Below are positions 44,449-52,712 of a stretch of DNA of 64,000 nt, piece after piece (within the stretch, counting starts at the first letter, position 1; each line of letters starts with the position of its first letter). The notes under the pieces were generated by a model. That model saw only the letters and a list, made by a program, of their open reading frames with translations, made no database searches and had not been told where the DNA came from. The DNA lies in the NCBI RefSeq assembly GCF_010550245.1, contig NZ_JAAGLU010000007.1:186001-250000 (forward strand), written 5' to 3'. This DNA comes from Streptomyces sp. SID12501. Its GTDB lineage: Bacteria > Actinomycetota > Actinomycetes > Streptomycetales > Streptomycetaceae. Both the position numbers and the translations under genes were made by a program.

Positions 44449-44883
44449 TCACCGAGGTCCGGGAAAACCTGGGTGATCCTTGAATTCCTCGGCCGCCCGG
44501 ATCATAAAGTCCAGCTTCTCTCGGGCCGGTTCTTCGCGGTCGGCCAAGAGCATCGCCTCGGCGTACCCATAGGCGTAACCGATCATGATGTTGGCCGGGG
44601 GTGTCGACTCGGCTTGGCGGTCACTCAGGAACCCGAACCATTGGTCGAGTTCGTCCTTCAGGGGGCTGCTGTGTAGATCGCTCGTCGGGGGTGTCCGCAG
44701 CGGTGTGCGGCCAACCTCGATGGCTTCTGCCGCCTCCAGCTCGTCGTAGCTGACGGTTCCTTCGCCGCGGCACTCGTCGCACTTGTCCCAGACGAGTTCG
44801 CCTTCGGTTCCGATGACTTGCAGGGATCCGTCCCCATCGCACTCGCTGCACGTGAACTCGTACTCCCCTGCTACCAATGCCAT
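44449..44883 (-). CDS. DnaJ-type CxxC zinc-ribbon protein on the transposon
   Basis: A 144-residue protein: residues 1-45 carry two cysteine pairs, FTCSECDGDGS and WDKCDECRGEG, the CxxCxGxG repeat of DnaJ/tRNA-chaperone zinc fingers. The C-terminal helical part (YGYAEAMLLADREEPAREKL) is of unknown function. ATG at 44883 has GGAGAGG upstream. Cargo or accessory gene of the Tn3 element; it could assist transposition or simply be a passenger. Confidence 0.65.
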   Translation of the reverse strand: MALVAGEYEFTCSECDGDGSLQVIGTEGELVWDKCDECRGEGTVSYDELEAAEAIEVGRTPLRTPPTSDLHSSPLKDELDQWFGFLSDRQAESTPPANIMIGYAYGYAEAMLLADREEPAREKLDFMIRAAEEFKDHPGFPGPR

Positions 44884-45115
44884 CTGGGTGCCTCTCCCCG
44901 TGAATCGTGCTGCGACAACGGCGATGCTACGCAACTGCCGCTTCTCCGGGAGCGAGGACGGGAGGCCCCAGGCGAACTCGTCCACCCCGACGTGACCCGT
45001 GAGCTGCGGCGGGAGGCCTGCTAGGAGCAGAGCGCCCGCCCGACCACGGCGCCGGTACTGGCAGCGCTGGTCGAGGCCGGTTTTCCACACCGCCGGGGGA
45101 AACGAGGGCTATGGC

Positions 45116-45166
45116 GGTTACTCAGCGCTACACGCCACCTGGCGGCAGCTATACGAGAACAGGGCC
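45116..45166 (-). repeat. Right terminal inverted repeat
   Basis: The reverse complement of the left end over 51 bases (two mismatches). Followed by target duplication GTGTA at 45167-45171. Confidence 0.95.
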
Positions 45167-45355
45167 GTGTACGACGGCGGCGCGCGAGGTGTTGGCGCCC
45201 TCCGCCAGCTTGTCCAGGACGACGAAGTCGACGCCGGCGGCGGCGAGCGTGACGGCGAGAGCGAGTCCGGCAGGCCCGGCGCCCACGACGGCGACCTCGG
45301 TGCGGGCGGGCAGCGCGGTGTCGTTCATGTCATTCAGGTTGTCGGTGCTGTTCAT
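45149..45355 (-). pseudogene. FAD-dependent monooxygenase, N-terminal part (gene split by transposon)
   Basis: The first 63 codons of the hydroxylase whose remainder is at 33949-34922: VAVVGAGPAGLALAVTLAAA is the GxGxxG Rossmann motif, ending in SRAAVVH at the junction. Translation runs five codons (GPVLV) into the transposon end and stops at TAG. ATG at 45355 has AAGGAGG, an excellent ribosome site. The promoter region with TetR-type operators is intact, so a useless short peptide is probably still made. Confidence 0.92.
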
Positions 45356-45399
45356 GGCGGCCTCCTTGCCTTGCTCTTGCCTTGCTCTTGTCTTGTCTT

Positions 45400-45443
45400 G
45401 CCAACGAATGTTTGCCAACAAGCGTTGGCCAACGTCTGTTGAC
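45400..45443. promoter_or_regulatory. Three overlapping TetR-type operators (monooxygenase side)
   Basis: Sites of form GCCAAC-N4-GTTGGC at 45400-45415 (GTTTGC variant), 45414-45429 (perfect) and 45428-45443 (GTTGAC variant). They are spaced 14 bases apart and share two bases at each join. Confidence 0.75.
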
Positions 45444-45468
45444 ATGATGTTCCCGCCCACGCTGGAAA

Positions 45469-45498
45469 GTCAACACTCGTTGGCCTACAGTCGTTGGC
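45469..45498. promoter_or_regulatory. Two overlapping TetR-type operators at the regulator start
   Basis: GTCAAC-N4-GTTGGC at 45469-45484 and GCCTAC-N4-GTTGGC at 45483-45498, again 14 bases apart; the last touches the TetR ATG at 45499. Supports autoregulation. Confidence 0.75.
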
Positions 45499-46134
45499 AT
45501 GAACCAGCACACCGAGCCCACCAGCACGGACACCGGGACGGGCACCGGGACGGGCACCGGGACGGGCACCGGGACGGGCGGCAGCACGGACAAGCGCTCC
45601 GACCGCACCAAGGCCGCGATCCTGCGCGCCGCACGCGAACGGTTCGCGGCCCAGGGCTACGAGCGCACCACCATCCGGGGTGTGGCCGCCGACGCCGACA
45701 TCGACCCGTCGATGGTCATGCGCTACTTCGGCAACAAGGCCCAGCTCTTCGACGCGGCGCTCGCCATCGACCTGCGCCTGCCGGACCTCACCGGCGTCCC
45801 GGCGGACGAGCTGGCACGGGTGCTGGTACGGCACTTCCTCGACCGCTGGGAAGGCGACCCGGCCGACGAGGCGCTGCTTGTCCTGCTCCGCTCGGCGGTC
45901 ACCAACGAGCACGCCGCGGCGCGGATGCACGAGATCTTCGCGACCCAGGTCGCCCCGACACTGGCCGCCGCCCTGGGCCCGGAGACCGCCAGGCGCAGGG
46001 CCGGCCTGGTCTCCGCCCAGCTCCTCGGCCTGGGGCTGACCCGCTACCTGCTGCGCCTCCCGGCGGTGACCGCCCTCACCCGGGACGAGATCGAGAACGG
46101 CCTCGCGCCGGCCATCGAGGCGGTTCTTCATTGA
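45499..46134 (+). CDS. TetR-family regulator of the disrupted monooxygenase
   Basis: A 211-residue repressor. Residues ~11-28 are a low-complexity Gly-Thr tract from four 12-bp repeats (45531-45578). The HTH follows: KAAILRAARERFAAQGYERT then TIRGVAADADIDPSMVMRYF. The C-terminal ligand domain is of the TetR_C_33-like type. It is divergent from the split monooxygenase, with five operators between, a classical drug- or aromatic-responsive pair whose target has been destroyed. Confidence 0.88.
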   Translation: MNQHTEPTSTDTGTGTGTGTGTGTGTGGSTDKRSDRTKAAILRAARERFAAQGYERTTIRGVAADADIDPSMVMRYFGNKAQLFDAALAIDLRLPDLTGVPADELARVLVRHFLDRWEGDPADEALLVLLRSAVTNEHAAARMHEIFATQVAPTLAAALGPETARRRAGLVSAQLLGLGLTRYLLRLPAVTALTRDEIENGLAPAIEAVLH

Positions 46135-46223
46135 GGGGCGGTGCCGAAAGCTGTCGTGTTTGAGGAGTGGTGCCGAGACCCGTCGTGAGTTGCCCGGTCA
46201 GCGCGTCGTGCCGGCGCCCCCGC

Positions 46224-47438
46224 TCACGCCTTCCTCGTACCGCTCACCTCTTCCTCGTACCGCCCCCGCATTTCGGAGAGCACGCCGAACGCCGCCGCCG
46301 TCAGCGGTACGGCGAGGAGCATGCCGAGGATGCCGGCGAGGGAGGCGCCGGCGGTGAGGGCGACGAGGATGACCGCAGGGTGCATCTGGAGGGTGCGGCT
46401 CTGGATCATCGGCTGGAACACGTTCCCCTCCAGGAGCTGGACGAGGGTGACCACGCCGAGGACCCACAGCGCGGTGGTGAGCCCGCCGTCCGCGAACGAG
46501 ACGAGGACCGCGACCGCGCCCGACAGGAAGGCGCCCAGGTACGGGATGTACGCGCCGATGAACACCAGCGCCCCGAGGCCGATGGCGCCCGGCACCTGGA
46601 GGATCAGCAGGCCGACGGTGATGCAGACGGCGTCGATGAACGCGACGATCGTCGTACCCAGCATGAAGCCCTCGATCGCCTGGAAGGCGCGCCTGGCCAT
46701 GACCTCCAGGGTCGCGCCGGAGCCGCGGGGCGCCAGCGTGTGCAGTGATGCGACGGCCCGGTCGGAGTCGCGGAGGAAGAAGAAGAGGAGCAGGATCGCG
46801 AGCGTTCCGGTGGCGATCATCTCGGTGAGCAGGCTGACGCCGCTCAGCACACCGGAGACCGCGGTACCGCCGAACTTGGACAGCAGGTCCTGGGCGTTCG
46901 TGGCGAGTTCGTCCAGGGCGGTGCCGACCACGTCGAACCGCTCGCTGAGGTCCTTCGCCGCGTCCCGCAGCGAGTCGATGATCTGGTCACCGGTGTCGAG
47001 CAGGGCGTTCACCACGATGTACGCGGCCCCGCCCATGACCAGGATCACGGCGGCGCAGGTCAGCCCGGCGGCGAGCGACTTGTTGAACCTCATCCTGACC
47101 AGCCGCCGGTAGAACGGGCCGAGCAGGGCCGACAGAAGCAGCGCGAGCAGTATCGGCGTGACGGCGGTCTGGAACGTGATGCAGAACCACACACCCACGG
47201 TGATCACGCCGCTCACCAGAAGCAGCAGCACGCTTCCGGCTGCGATACGCCGGGCGGGCCCCGACAACAGGGGGGCACTGCGGCTGTAGCTGTCGGCACG
47301 AAGCGACGGCGTGTTCTTGGGCACACCGGTGGTGCGTACGTTCGTACGCGTCCGGTGTATCCGCGTGCCGCGTTGCCCCGGCTGGCTGTTGCGGCTCGCG
47401 CCGACTCGTCGAGGGGCTTCCGTACGGCTGCTGTTCAT
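46224..47438 (-). CDS. AI-2E family membrane transporter
   Basis: A 404-residue membrane protein with about seven to eight hydrophobic segments and a cytosolic or extracellular helical loop (about 140-185). VFQPMIQSRTLQMHPAVILVALTAGASLAGILGMLLAVP is the family's C-terminal hallmark. The family includes the TqsA autoinducer-2 exporter and Na+/H+ antiporters; the substrate is unknown. ATG at 47438 has GGAGACGAAA upstream. Confidence 0.85.
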   Translation of the reverse strand: MNSSRTEAPRRVGASRNSQPGQRGTRIHRTRTNVRTTGVPKNTPSLRADSYSRSAPLLSGPARRIAAGSVLLLLVSGVITVGVWFCITFQTAVTPILLALLLSALLGPFYRRLVRMRFNKSLAAGLTCAAVILVMGGAAYIVVNALLDTGDQIIDSLRDAAKDLSERFDVVGTALDELATNAQDLLSKFGGTAVSGVLSGVSLLTEMIATGTLAILLLFFFLRDSDRAVASLHTLAPRGSGATLEVMARRAFQAIEGFMLGTTIVAFIDAVCITVGLLILQVPGAIGLGALVFIGAYIPYLGAFLSGAVAVLVSFADGGLTTALWVLGVVTLVQLLEGNVFQPMIQSRTLQMHPAVILVALTAGASLAGILGMLLAVPLTAAAFGVLSEMRGRYEEEVSGTRKA

Positions 47439-47705
47439 CCTGTTTCGTCTCCGCTCACCCGCATGACCGCTGGCCACGGCGCTTCGAAGATCGTGTTGTG
47501 CCGCGGCGAAAGGGTAGACCGGCGTGGGCCCCGCAGGGTTGAGCGGACGCGTGGAGGCCGCCGGAGACGGGTGGAGTTCGGATGCGATCCGGGTGGAATC
47601 CTGGTGGAATCCGGGTGGAGGCACGGCGTCCGACAAGCGGCGCGGAAGCTGTGGAGACCGTAAGAACGGGTGTGGCTCCACCGAGGCGGGGCAGGCGCGG
47701 ACGTT

Positions 47706-48911
47706 ATGAGCCCCTCCACCGACCGGAGCACGGTAGACGTCACTGACGCGGCAACGCAGCGGAGCCCGCAGGGCGTGCAGATCCCGCGCGGGCCGGTGGC
47801 GGAACCGCGGCGCAGATCCGGTGGTGGCCGGGGTTTTCCGTCAGCCCTGCGTGGTGGCGGGCGGGTGGCGGGACTGGACGGGCTGCGGACGGTCGCGGTC
47901 GTACTGGTGATCGTGTACCACGTGAAGCCGGATCTGGTACCCGGCGGCTCGGTCGGCGTGGACGTCTTCTTCACGCTCAGCGGTTTCGTCATCACCCGGC
48001 TGCTGATCGCCGAGTACGCCCGCACCGGCGGCATCCGCCTGCGGTCGTTCTACAAGCGGCGGTGGCTGCGGCTCGGGCCGGCCATGCTGACGATGTGCGC
48101 GGTCACCGCGCTCCTCTCCCTGGCGCTTCCGCTGCCGCTGTTCGACGGGGCGTGGAAGGCGGCGGCGCTGGCGGCGGTGTCGGTGGTCAATCTCGTACGG
48201 GCGAGTGAGTCCGGCCCGTACTCCGACCTCACCGCACCCCTCAGCCACACCTGGTCCCTGGGAGTGGAGGAGCAGTTCTACCTGGCCTGGCCGATCCTGC
48301 TCCTCCTGCTTCTACGGCACACCACGGCACGGAGGGCACTGGCCTGGGTGGCGGCCCTGTGCGTCCTGCCGCTGCTGTGGCGCCTCGCCCTCTGGGACCC
48401 CACGGCGGCCCACCGCATCTACAACGGCCCCGACACCCGCGCCGACCAACTCCTGATCGGCGCCCTGCTGGCCGTGGTCCTCGCCCGCCTACGAGCCGAC
48501 GACCCCCGACTGGCGCTGCTCGGCCGCTGGGCGGGACGCCTGTGCTGGCCCGCGCTCGCCCTGTTGGCCCTGGTCGCCTGGCAGATCCCGATCGCCGGGG
48601 CGAGCGCGTGGAACCCCGCCTGGTACACGGCCGGCTTCATGGTCGCCGCCATCCTGACGGCCACGGTGGTGGCAACCCTGGACCTGCTCCCAGAGTCGTG
48701 GCCGTCCCGCCTCCTCTCGATCGGGGCCCTGGCCTGGGCAGGCCGCAACCTCAGCTACGGGATGTACCTCTGGCACTACCCCGTCATCCGCCTCCTCTCC
48801 GACCTGGGCGTACCGGACGACCAGTTGCTGCCGATGGGCATGGTGGGGACGGTCGGGGCGGCCCTGGCGTCGTACGCGCTGGTGGAACGGCCTTTGCTGC
48901 GACGGGGGTAA
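47706..48911 (+). CDS. Acyltransferase-3 family membrane protein (OafA/YrhL-like)
   Basis: A 401-residue integral membrane acyltransferase. After a ~55-residue basic tail come RVAGLDGLRTVAVVLVIVYH, with the catalytic His, and VDVFFTLSGFVIT, then LSHTWSLGVEEQFYLAWPI and SYGMYLWHYPVIRLL. These proteins move acetyl or other acyl groups onto cell-surface glycans or metabolites. No SGNH domain is attached. Start ATG 47706; the ribosome site is weak. Confidence 0.88.
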   Translation: MSPSTDRSTVDVTDAATQRSPQGVQIPRGPVAEPRRRSGGGRGFPSALRGGGRVAGLDGLRTVAVVLVIVYHVKPDLVPGGSVGVDVFFTLSGFVITRLLIAEYARTGGIRLRSFYKRRWLRLGPAMLTMCAVTALLSLALPLPLFDGAWKAAALAAVSVVNLVRASESGPYSDLTAPLSHTWSLGVEEQFYLAWPILLLLLLRHTTARRALAWVAALCVLPLLWRLALWDPTAAHRIYNGPDTRADQLLIGALLAVVLARLRADDPRLALLGRWAGRLCWPALALLALVAWQIPIAGASAWNPAWYTAGFMVAAILTATVVATLDLLPESWPSRLLSIGALAWAGRNLSYGMYLWHYPVIRLLSDLGVPDDQLLPMGMVGTVGAALASYALVERPLLRRG

Positions 48912-49002
48912 GGGCCCCTCCGGGGGTACGAGGGGTATGTCACCGGCGCGGATCAGCGGACGGAACGCGATGTCAGTGGGCCGCCCTAGACTCCGGCGCA
49001 CC

Positions 49003-49491
49003 ATGACCGACCACAGCACACCCCTCGCGCCCGCCTTCGACTCCATGACCGTGCTGGTGGCAGCCGTCATCGTGCACGACCGGGCGGCGGGCCGTGTCGT
49101 CCTACTCCAGCGCGGCCCGCGTGCCAAGTTCGGGCAGGGCATGTGGGATCTGCCCATCGGCAAGAGCGAACCCGGCGAGCCGATCACCGGCACGGCGGTG
49201 CGCGAGCTGTACGAGGAGACCGGGCTGACGGTGAAGCCGGAGGCCCTGAAGGTCGCGCACGTCGTCCACGGATCCCAGGGCGTCGAAGCTCCGAACGGCT
49301 ACCTCACCGTCGTCTTCGTCACCCACGAATGGACCGGCGAGCCCGAGAACCGCGAACCCGACAAGCACGCCGAGGTCCGCTGGGTCGAAGTCGACGCGCT
49401 CCCAAGGGAGTTCGTACGCACGAGTGCGGGGGCGCTGCGTCACCATCTCGGCGGCGGGCCCTTGATGTCGCTGGCCGGGTGGTCGCCGTGA
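49003..49491 (+). CDS. Nudix hydrolase
   Basis: A 162-residue Nudix protein. The full box GKSEPGEPITGTAVRELYEETGL (Gx5Ex7REUxEExGU) is at about 53-75. It hydrolyses nucleoside diphosphates linked to a variable group; the substrate cannot be read. The frame is open upstream; ATG 49003 is chosen because family similarity starts soon after it. Confidence 0.85.
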   Translation: MTDHSTPLAPAFDSMTVLVAAVIVHDRAAGRVVLLQRGPRAKFGQGMWDLPIGKSEPGEPITGTAVRELYEETGLTVKPEALKVAHVVHGSQGVEAPNGYLTVVFVTHEWTGEPENREPDKHAEVRWVEVDALPREFVRTSAGALRHHLGGGPLMSLAGWSP

Positions 49492-49801
49492 CTGAGCCGA
49501 CCGGGTTCCGGGCGGGCACGGTGATCCGGTCGCACCGGGTCCCTGTGCGCCGGGATGCGGGCGGCCACGGCCCTCCCCCTAAAGGACTTTCCCCTAAAGG
49601 ACTTTGGGAAAAGAACCAACTACCTCCCCCCTCCCGCCCGTTCACACCTGTTCGCCCCCGTTCACTCTCAGGAGTGACGCGGTTGCGGCGAGTGGGTGCG
49701 GAGAGTTACGTTCCCGGAAACAACCTCACAAAACGACGGCCCCCGCCAGGACGGCAATCCTGAACGAGGGCCTGACCGCTCAGGAAGAGACCGACTTCCC
49801 A
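49492..49801. other. Upstream region with a tandem 15-bp repeat
   Basis: CCCCTAAAGGACTTT occurs twice back to back (49576-49605), each with an AAAG/CTTT dyad. Likely promoter or regulator region of the winged-helix gene; no ORF is supported. Confidence 0.5.
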
Positions 49802-50731
49802 ATGGCTGAAACGCAGTCTAACGCGCCCTCGTGCGCCAACTCCGGTGCGACGAACGCGCCGGACTCACCGAACACACCGAGCACACCCACCTACGGTGTG
49901 ATTCACGTACGCACCCGCCTCACCGCCAACTTCACGGTGATCTCCAACGCCCTCGCCCAGCGGCGCGGCAGCGCGGTCACTATCGGCGTCGCGGCCTACA
50001 TCCTCTCCGTCCCCGACGGCGCCCGCATCAGCATCGCCGCCCTCTGTGCCCACTTCGACGAGGGCGAGATCCTGATCTCGCGTGCCCTACGGGAGTTGGA
50101 GGCGGCGGGCCATCTGGAACGGCGCCGGGTGAGGGGGCCGAACGGCAAGGTACGTACACAGACCTTCTTCTACGACGTACCGCGCGGCGCCGGTGACCGG
50201 GTGGCCCCTGCTCCACAGCCGCCCACCCGACCGGCGAAGCCCAAGCCCAAGCCCGATTCCGAGCCCGAGCCCGATTCCGCCGAGGACAACCCGCCGACGG
50301 CAACTCCCGCGAACCTCCCGCCCGTTGCTCCGCCGCCGCCCCCTCCCCCGCTCGGCCTCGACGATGCCGACCCCCAGGCCGTCGTCATCCTCGCCTCGCT
50401 CCGTATCGTCGACCGCAGGCTGATCCTGTCCCGCAGCGAGGTCGCCGAGTTGGCCCCGGCGGTCAGCGAGTGGCTCGCGCAGGGACTCCGCCCCGAGGAG
50501 ATCACCGAGGCGCTCACCACCGGCCTCCCCGCACCCTTCCGTGCCCGCCCGGCACGCGTACTGGCGTACCGGCTGCGCGAAGCCCCGCTCCCGGCACCCC
50601 CGAGCGCCCTACCGGCCGCCGCACCCCTGCTCCCCGCCCTCCGCTGGCAGACCTGCGACGGCTGCGAACGGGCGTTCCGGGCGGCGGAGCCCTCCGCGTG
50701 CCGCGACTGCAGGATCGCCGAGGCGGCTTGA
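49802..50731 (+). CDS. Winged-helix DNA-binding protein
   Basis: A 309-residue protein. The N-terminal winged helix (about 35-125) includes AAYILSVPDGARISIAALCA and LISRALRELEAAGHLERRRV. Then a proline-rich linker (KPKPKPDSEPEPD, PPPPPPPLG) and a C-terminal helical domain ending in a CxxC...CxxC ribbon (CDGCERAF...CRDCRI). A common Streptomyces family of unknown targets. ATG 49802 has CAGGAAGAG upstream. It overlaps the next remnant through TGATG. Confidence 0.75.
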   Translation: MAETQSNAPSCANSGATNAPDSPNTPSTPTYGVIHVRTRLTANFTVISNALAQRRGSAVTIGVAAYILSVPDGARISIAALCAHFDEGEILISRALRELEAAGHLERRRVRGPNGKVRTQTFFYDVPRGAGDRVAPAPQPPTRPAKPKPKPDSEPEPDSAEDNPPTATPANLPPVAPPPPPPPLGLDDADPQAVVILASLRIVDRRLILSRSEVAELAPAVSEWLAQGLRPEEITEALTTGLPAPFRARPARVLAYRLREAPLPAPPSALPAAAPLLPALRWQTCDGCERAFRAAEPSACRDCRIAEAA

Positions 50732-50910
50732 TGGCTCGGGAAGAGGACCTCTGGGAGGCCGGTGAGAGCGTCGGGGACATCGGCTACGAGTACGACATGA
50801 CGCCCGAGCAGGTGGATTCGCTCTGCCACGCGGTGAAGCCGCTCGGCGGCCTCGCCCCGCTCAGGCAGGACGGGGACCGGCTGCGTGAACTGGTCGACTG
50901 CACTGCCACC
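50731..50910 (+). pseudogene. DUF433-like C-terminal remnant
   Basis: From ATG 50731: MAREEDLWEAGESVGDIGYE then YDMTPEQVDSLCH, the C-terminal helix pair of DUF433 proteins (antitoxin-related HTH-like). After about residue 55 the frame runs into sequence antisense to nothing and coding in another frame. The N-terminal part is missing. It may still be translated by coupling to the previous gene. Confidence 0.5.
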
Positions 50911-51244
50911 CGCCCGCCCCCTCCACGGCGACCTGCGCATCGCGCTGGAGAAGACCGAACACCTCACTCGTGGGAGTGCCCAGGAACTCACCGAACTGGA
51001 CATGGCGGCACCCCGGGGCGACGTCAACGCCCTGCTGCTGCGCACGAGCGAACTCGTACGGGCCAAGGTCACCGGCCGCAAGAAGGACAGGAAGGATCGG
51101 CGGGGGACCGATCTCATCGGCGCCGACCTACGAGACGCCAACCTCACCGGCAGCATCTTCCTCACCCAGCCCCAACTCGACGCGGCCAAGGGCGACATCA
51201 GCACGAAACTGCCGTCGGCCCTCAGCCGCCCCACACACTGGTAG
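50885..51244 (+). pseudogene. Pentapeptide-repeat protein, truncated
   Basis: The frame encodes PLHGDLRIALEKTEHLTRGS, then RKDRRGTDLIGADLRDANLT and GSIFLTQPQLDAAKG. This is the conserved tail of Streptomyces pentapeptide-repeat (A(D/N)LxG) proteins, but only about three repeats remain of the usual dozen or more and the N-terminus is absent. Probably a decayed gene with an internal deletion. Confidence 0.55.
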
Positions 51245-51382
51245 TTCCACCGATCTCTTGATCAATGCCAGTGAGATACGGACGTCACTCAGTGGGCGCC
51301 CGCTTCCATGGCCTCGGGCGTCCACTCCCGGCAGGCCACGCGCGCTCCTCCGTATGTCTTGAGACCGGCGCATACTGCAAGC

Positions 51383-52111
51383 ATGGCCACTGACCCGCTG
51401 GACGGTCCGTCCACTACGAGTGATGCCGCACCGTCCCCGGACAAGCCCGGGCAAGAGGCCGACGAACAACAGCGGGTGGCCGACGAGCGAGGGCGCACCG
51501 CTGACGTCCGTGAGGCCACCGCCGATGAGCGGGAGGCCACTGCCGACAGGCGGGAAACCAGCGCCGATGAGCGGGAAGCCGCTGTGGACACGTGGCAGGA
51601 CCAGCTCGCCACTCAGGAGAGTCGCCTGGACATACGGCGTCGTGCGGCGGGGGCTCCGGCTCCCAGCGTGCGCAGGCGCTCGTACGAGCGGATCGACCGG
51701 ACCCAGGAACGGCTGACAGCCGGCCAGGAGCGCCTGGACCGCAGCGCGGCGGCACTGCGCCGGACGGATGCGACGGACCTGCGGGAACAGGAAGCCATCG
51801 ACCGGGAGACAGACGTTTCCACCACGCGGATGGCTGCGCGGGGCCCGGTGCCGCTCGACGTCCTGCAGGCCACGGCCGATCGGCTGCGCGAGCAGGCCGC
51901 AGCGGCGGCCGAGGCACTGGCCGAAGCCGAGGACGCCCTCGTCGACGAACACGAACAGCATCACCGAGCCCAGCAGGCCACCGAACACCGACACCAGGCC
52001 GCGCAGGCCCGCACCGCGGCCGACACCCTGCGCGCCATCAACGTCACTATCACCATCACCGAACCGCCGGAGGGCGAGGACGGCACTCCCTCAGAACCTC
52101 AGGTTCCGTAG
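51383..52111 (+). CDS. Coiled-coil protein with heptad-like ADERE repeats
   Basis: A 242-residue hydrophilic protein without signal peptide. Residues ~35-75 repeat a 7-residue unit (VADERGR, TADVREA, TADEREA, TADRRET, SADEREA). The rest is long helices rich in Arg, Glu, Ala and Gln. It is expected to form an extended coiled coil; function unknown. ATG 51383. Its 3' end overlaps the convergent toxin gene by 13 bases. Confidence 0.65.
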   Translation: MATDPLDGPSTTSDAAPSPDKPGQEADEQQRVADERGRTADVREATADEREATADRRETSADEREAAVDTWQDQLATQESRLDIRRRAAGAPAPSVRRRSYERIDRTQERLTAGQERLDRSAAALRRTDATDLREQEAIDRETDVSTTRMAARGPVPLDVLQATADRLREQAAAAAEALAEAEDALVDEHEQHHRAQQATEHRHQAAQARTAADTLRAINVTITITEPPEGEDGTPSEPQVP

Positions 52112-52392
52112 ACCGTAGAGCGGTGTCCGACGTGTACGACCCACACGACCAGTTCGCCGTTGTCGATGGTGTAGATGACGCGGTAGTCGCCGATCCGGAG
52201 GCGACGGCGATCGGGCTGGGACACGAGCGCCGTGGTACTGAATCCGAGTGGGTCGCTCTCCAGTTCCGTCAGCTTGGCCAGGATGCGCAGCGCCATGTCG
52301 CGGGGGACTTTCCGAAGCTCGGCCTGCGCCTCGGGCCGGAAGACGGTGCGGTACTCATTCACGCTGTGCTCATTCACGCTGTGCTCATTCAC
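52099..52392 (-). CDS. RelE/ParE-superfamily toxin
   Basis: A 97-residue toxin: YRTVFRPEAQAELRKVPRDM, DPLGFSTTALV, RRRLRIGDYRVIYTIDNGELV and VVHVGHRSTVYG are the RelE-type blocks, with Arg and Tyr in RIGDYRVIY as likely rRNA/mRNA contact residues. GTG at 52392 overlaps the antitoxin stop by 8 bases. The N-terminus repeats NEHSV because of a 15-bp tandem repeat (52354-52383), giving three alternative in-frame GTG starts. Confidence 0.85.
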   Translation of the reverse strand: MNEHSVNEHSVNEYRTVFRPEAQAELRKVPRDMALRILAKLTELESDPLGFSTTALVSQPDRRRLRIGDYRVIYTIDNGELVVWVVHVGHRSTVYGT

Positions 52393-52651
52393 TGCGTGCC
52401 AGCGTCTCCTTCATGATGTCCTCGATGGGGACGCCGGCCGAGCGGTTCGCCATCCGCTCGTCGATGATGCGGTTGATCTCGCGCTCTTCCCACTGCTGGT
52501 ACTTGCGCAGGACATCGATCGAGACGACGGCGGCGACTTCTTTTCCTCGTCGCGTGATCACGGTGGGCTGGTCATCGCGCTCGGCCCGCTCGACGACTTC
52601 GGCAAGGTGCGCGCGGACGTCACGGATGGACTCTATGGGCATCTGCGTCAT
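52385..52651 (-). CDS. Phd/YefM-family antitoxin
   Basis: An 88-residue antitoxin: IESIRDVRAHLAEVVERAERD and PTVITRRGKEVAAVVSIDVL are the Phd/YefM DNA-binding fold; the acidic C-terminus would wrap the toxin. Start ATG 52651 or 52642. It precedes and overlaps the toxin gene, and the pair would repress its own promoter. Confidence 0.85.
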   Translation of the reverse strand: MTQMPIESIRDVRAHLAEVVERAERDDQPTVITRRGKEVAAVVSIDVLRKYQQWEEREINRIIDERMANRSAGVPIEDIMKETLARSE

Positions 52652-52712
52652 ACGTTCAAAGGTACCGGGTGTGCCATGTGTACACAACGGCGGGCGTCGC
52701 CGCGTACGTCGC

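Larger units (their letters stand above)
34923..45166. mobile_element. Tn3-family transposon carrying a putative peptide-modification cassette
   Basis: A complete 10,244-bp unit transposon. It is bounded by 51-bp terminal inverted repeats with two mismatches and flanked by the 5-bp target duplication GTGTA (34918-34922 and 45167-45171). It encodes a Tn3-type transposase (35063), a tyrosine recombinase (42902) with a palindromic core site, and cargo: MFS exporter, 47-residue peptide, three HExxH paralogues and a CxxC protein. The host gene reading frame is exactly restored by excision, so insertion is recent and clean. The cargo core (39.7-42.9 kb) is visibly less GC-rich than the flanks, suggesting an earlier separate origin. 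Confidence 0.95.

Noticed and set aside
45531..45578. Four 12-bp repeats considered as a regulator-binding array
   Set aside because: They lie inside the TetR coding region and encode a Gly-Thr tract; no dyad symmetry.
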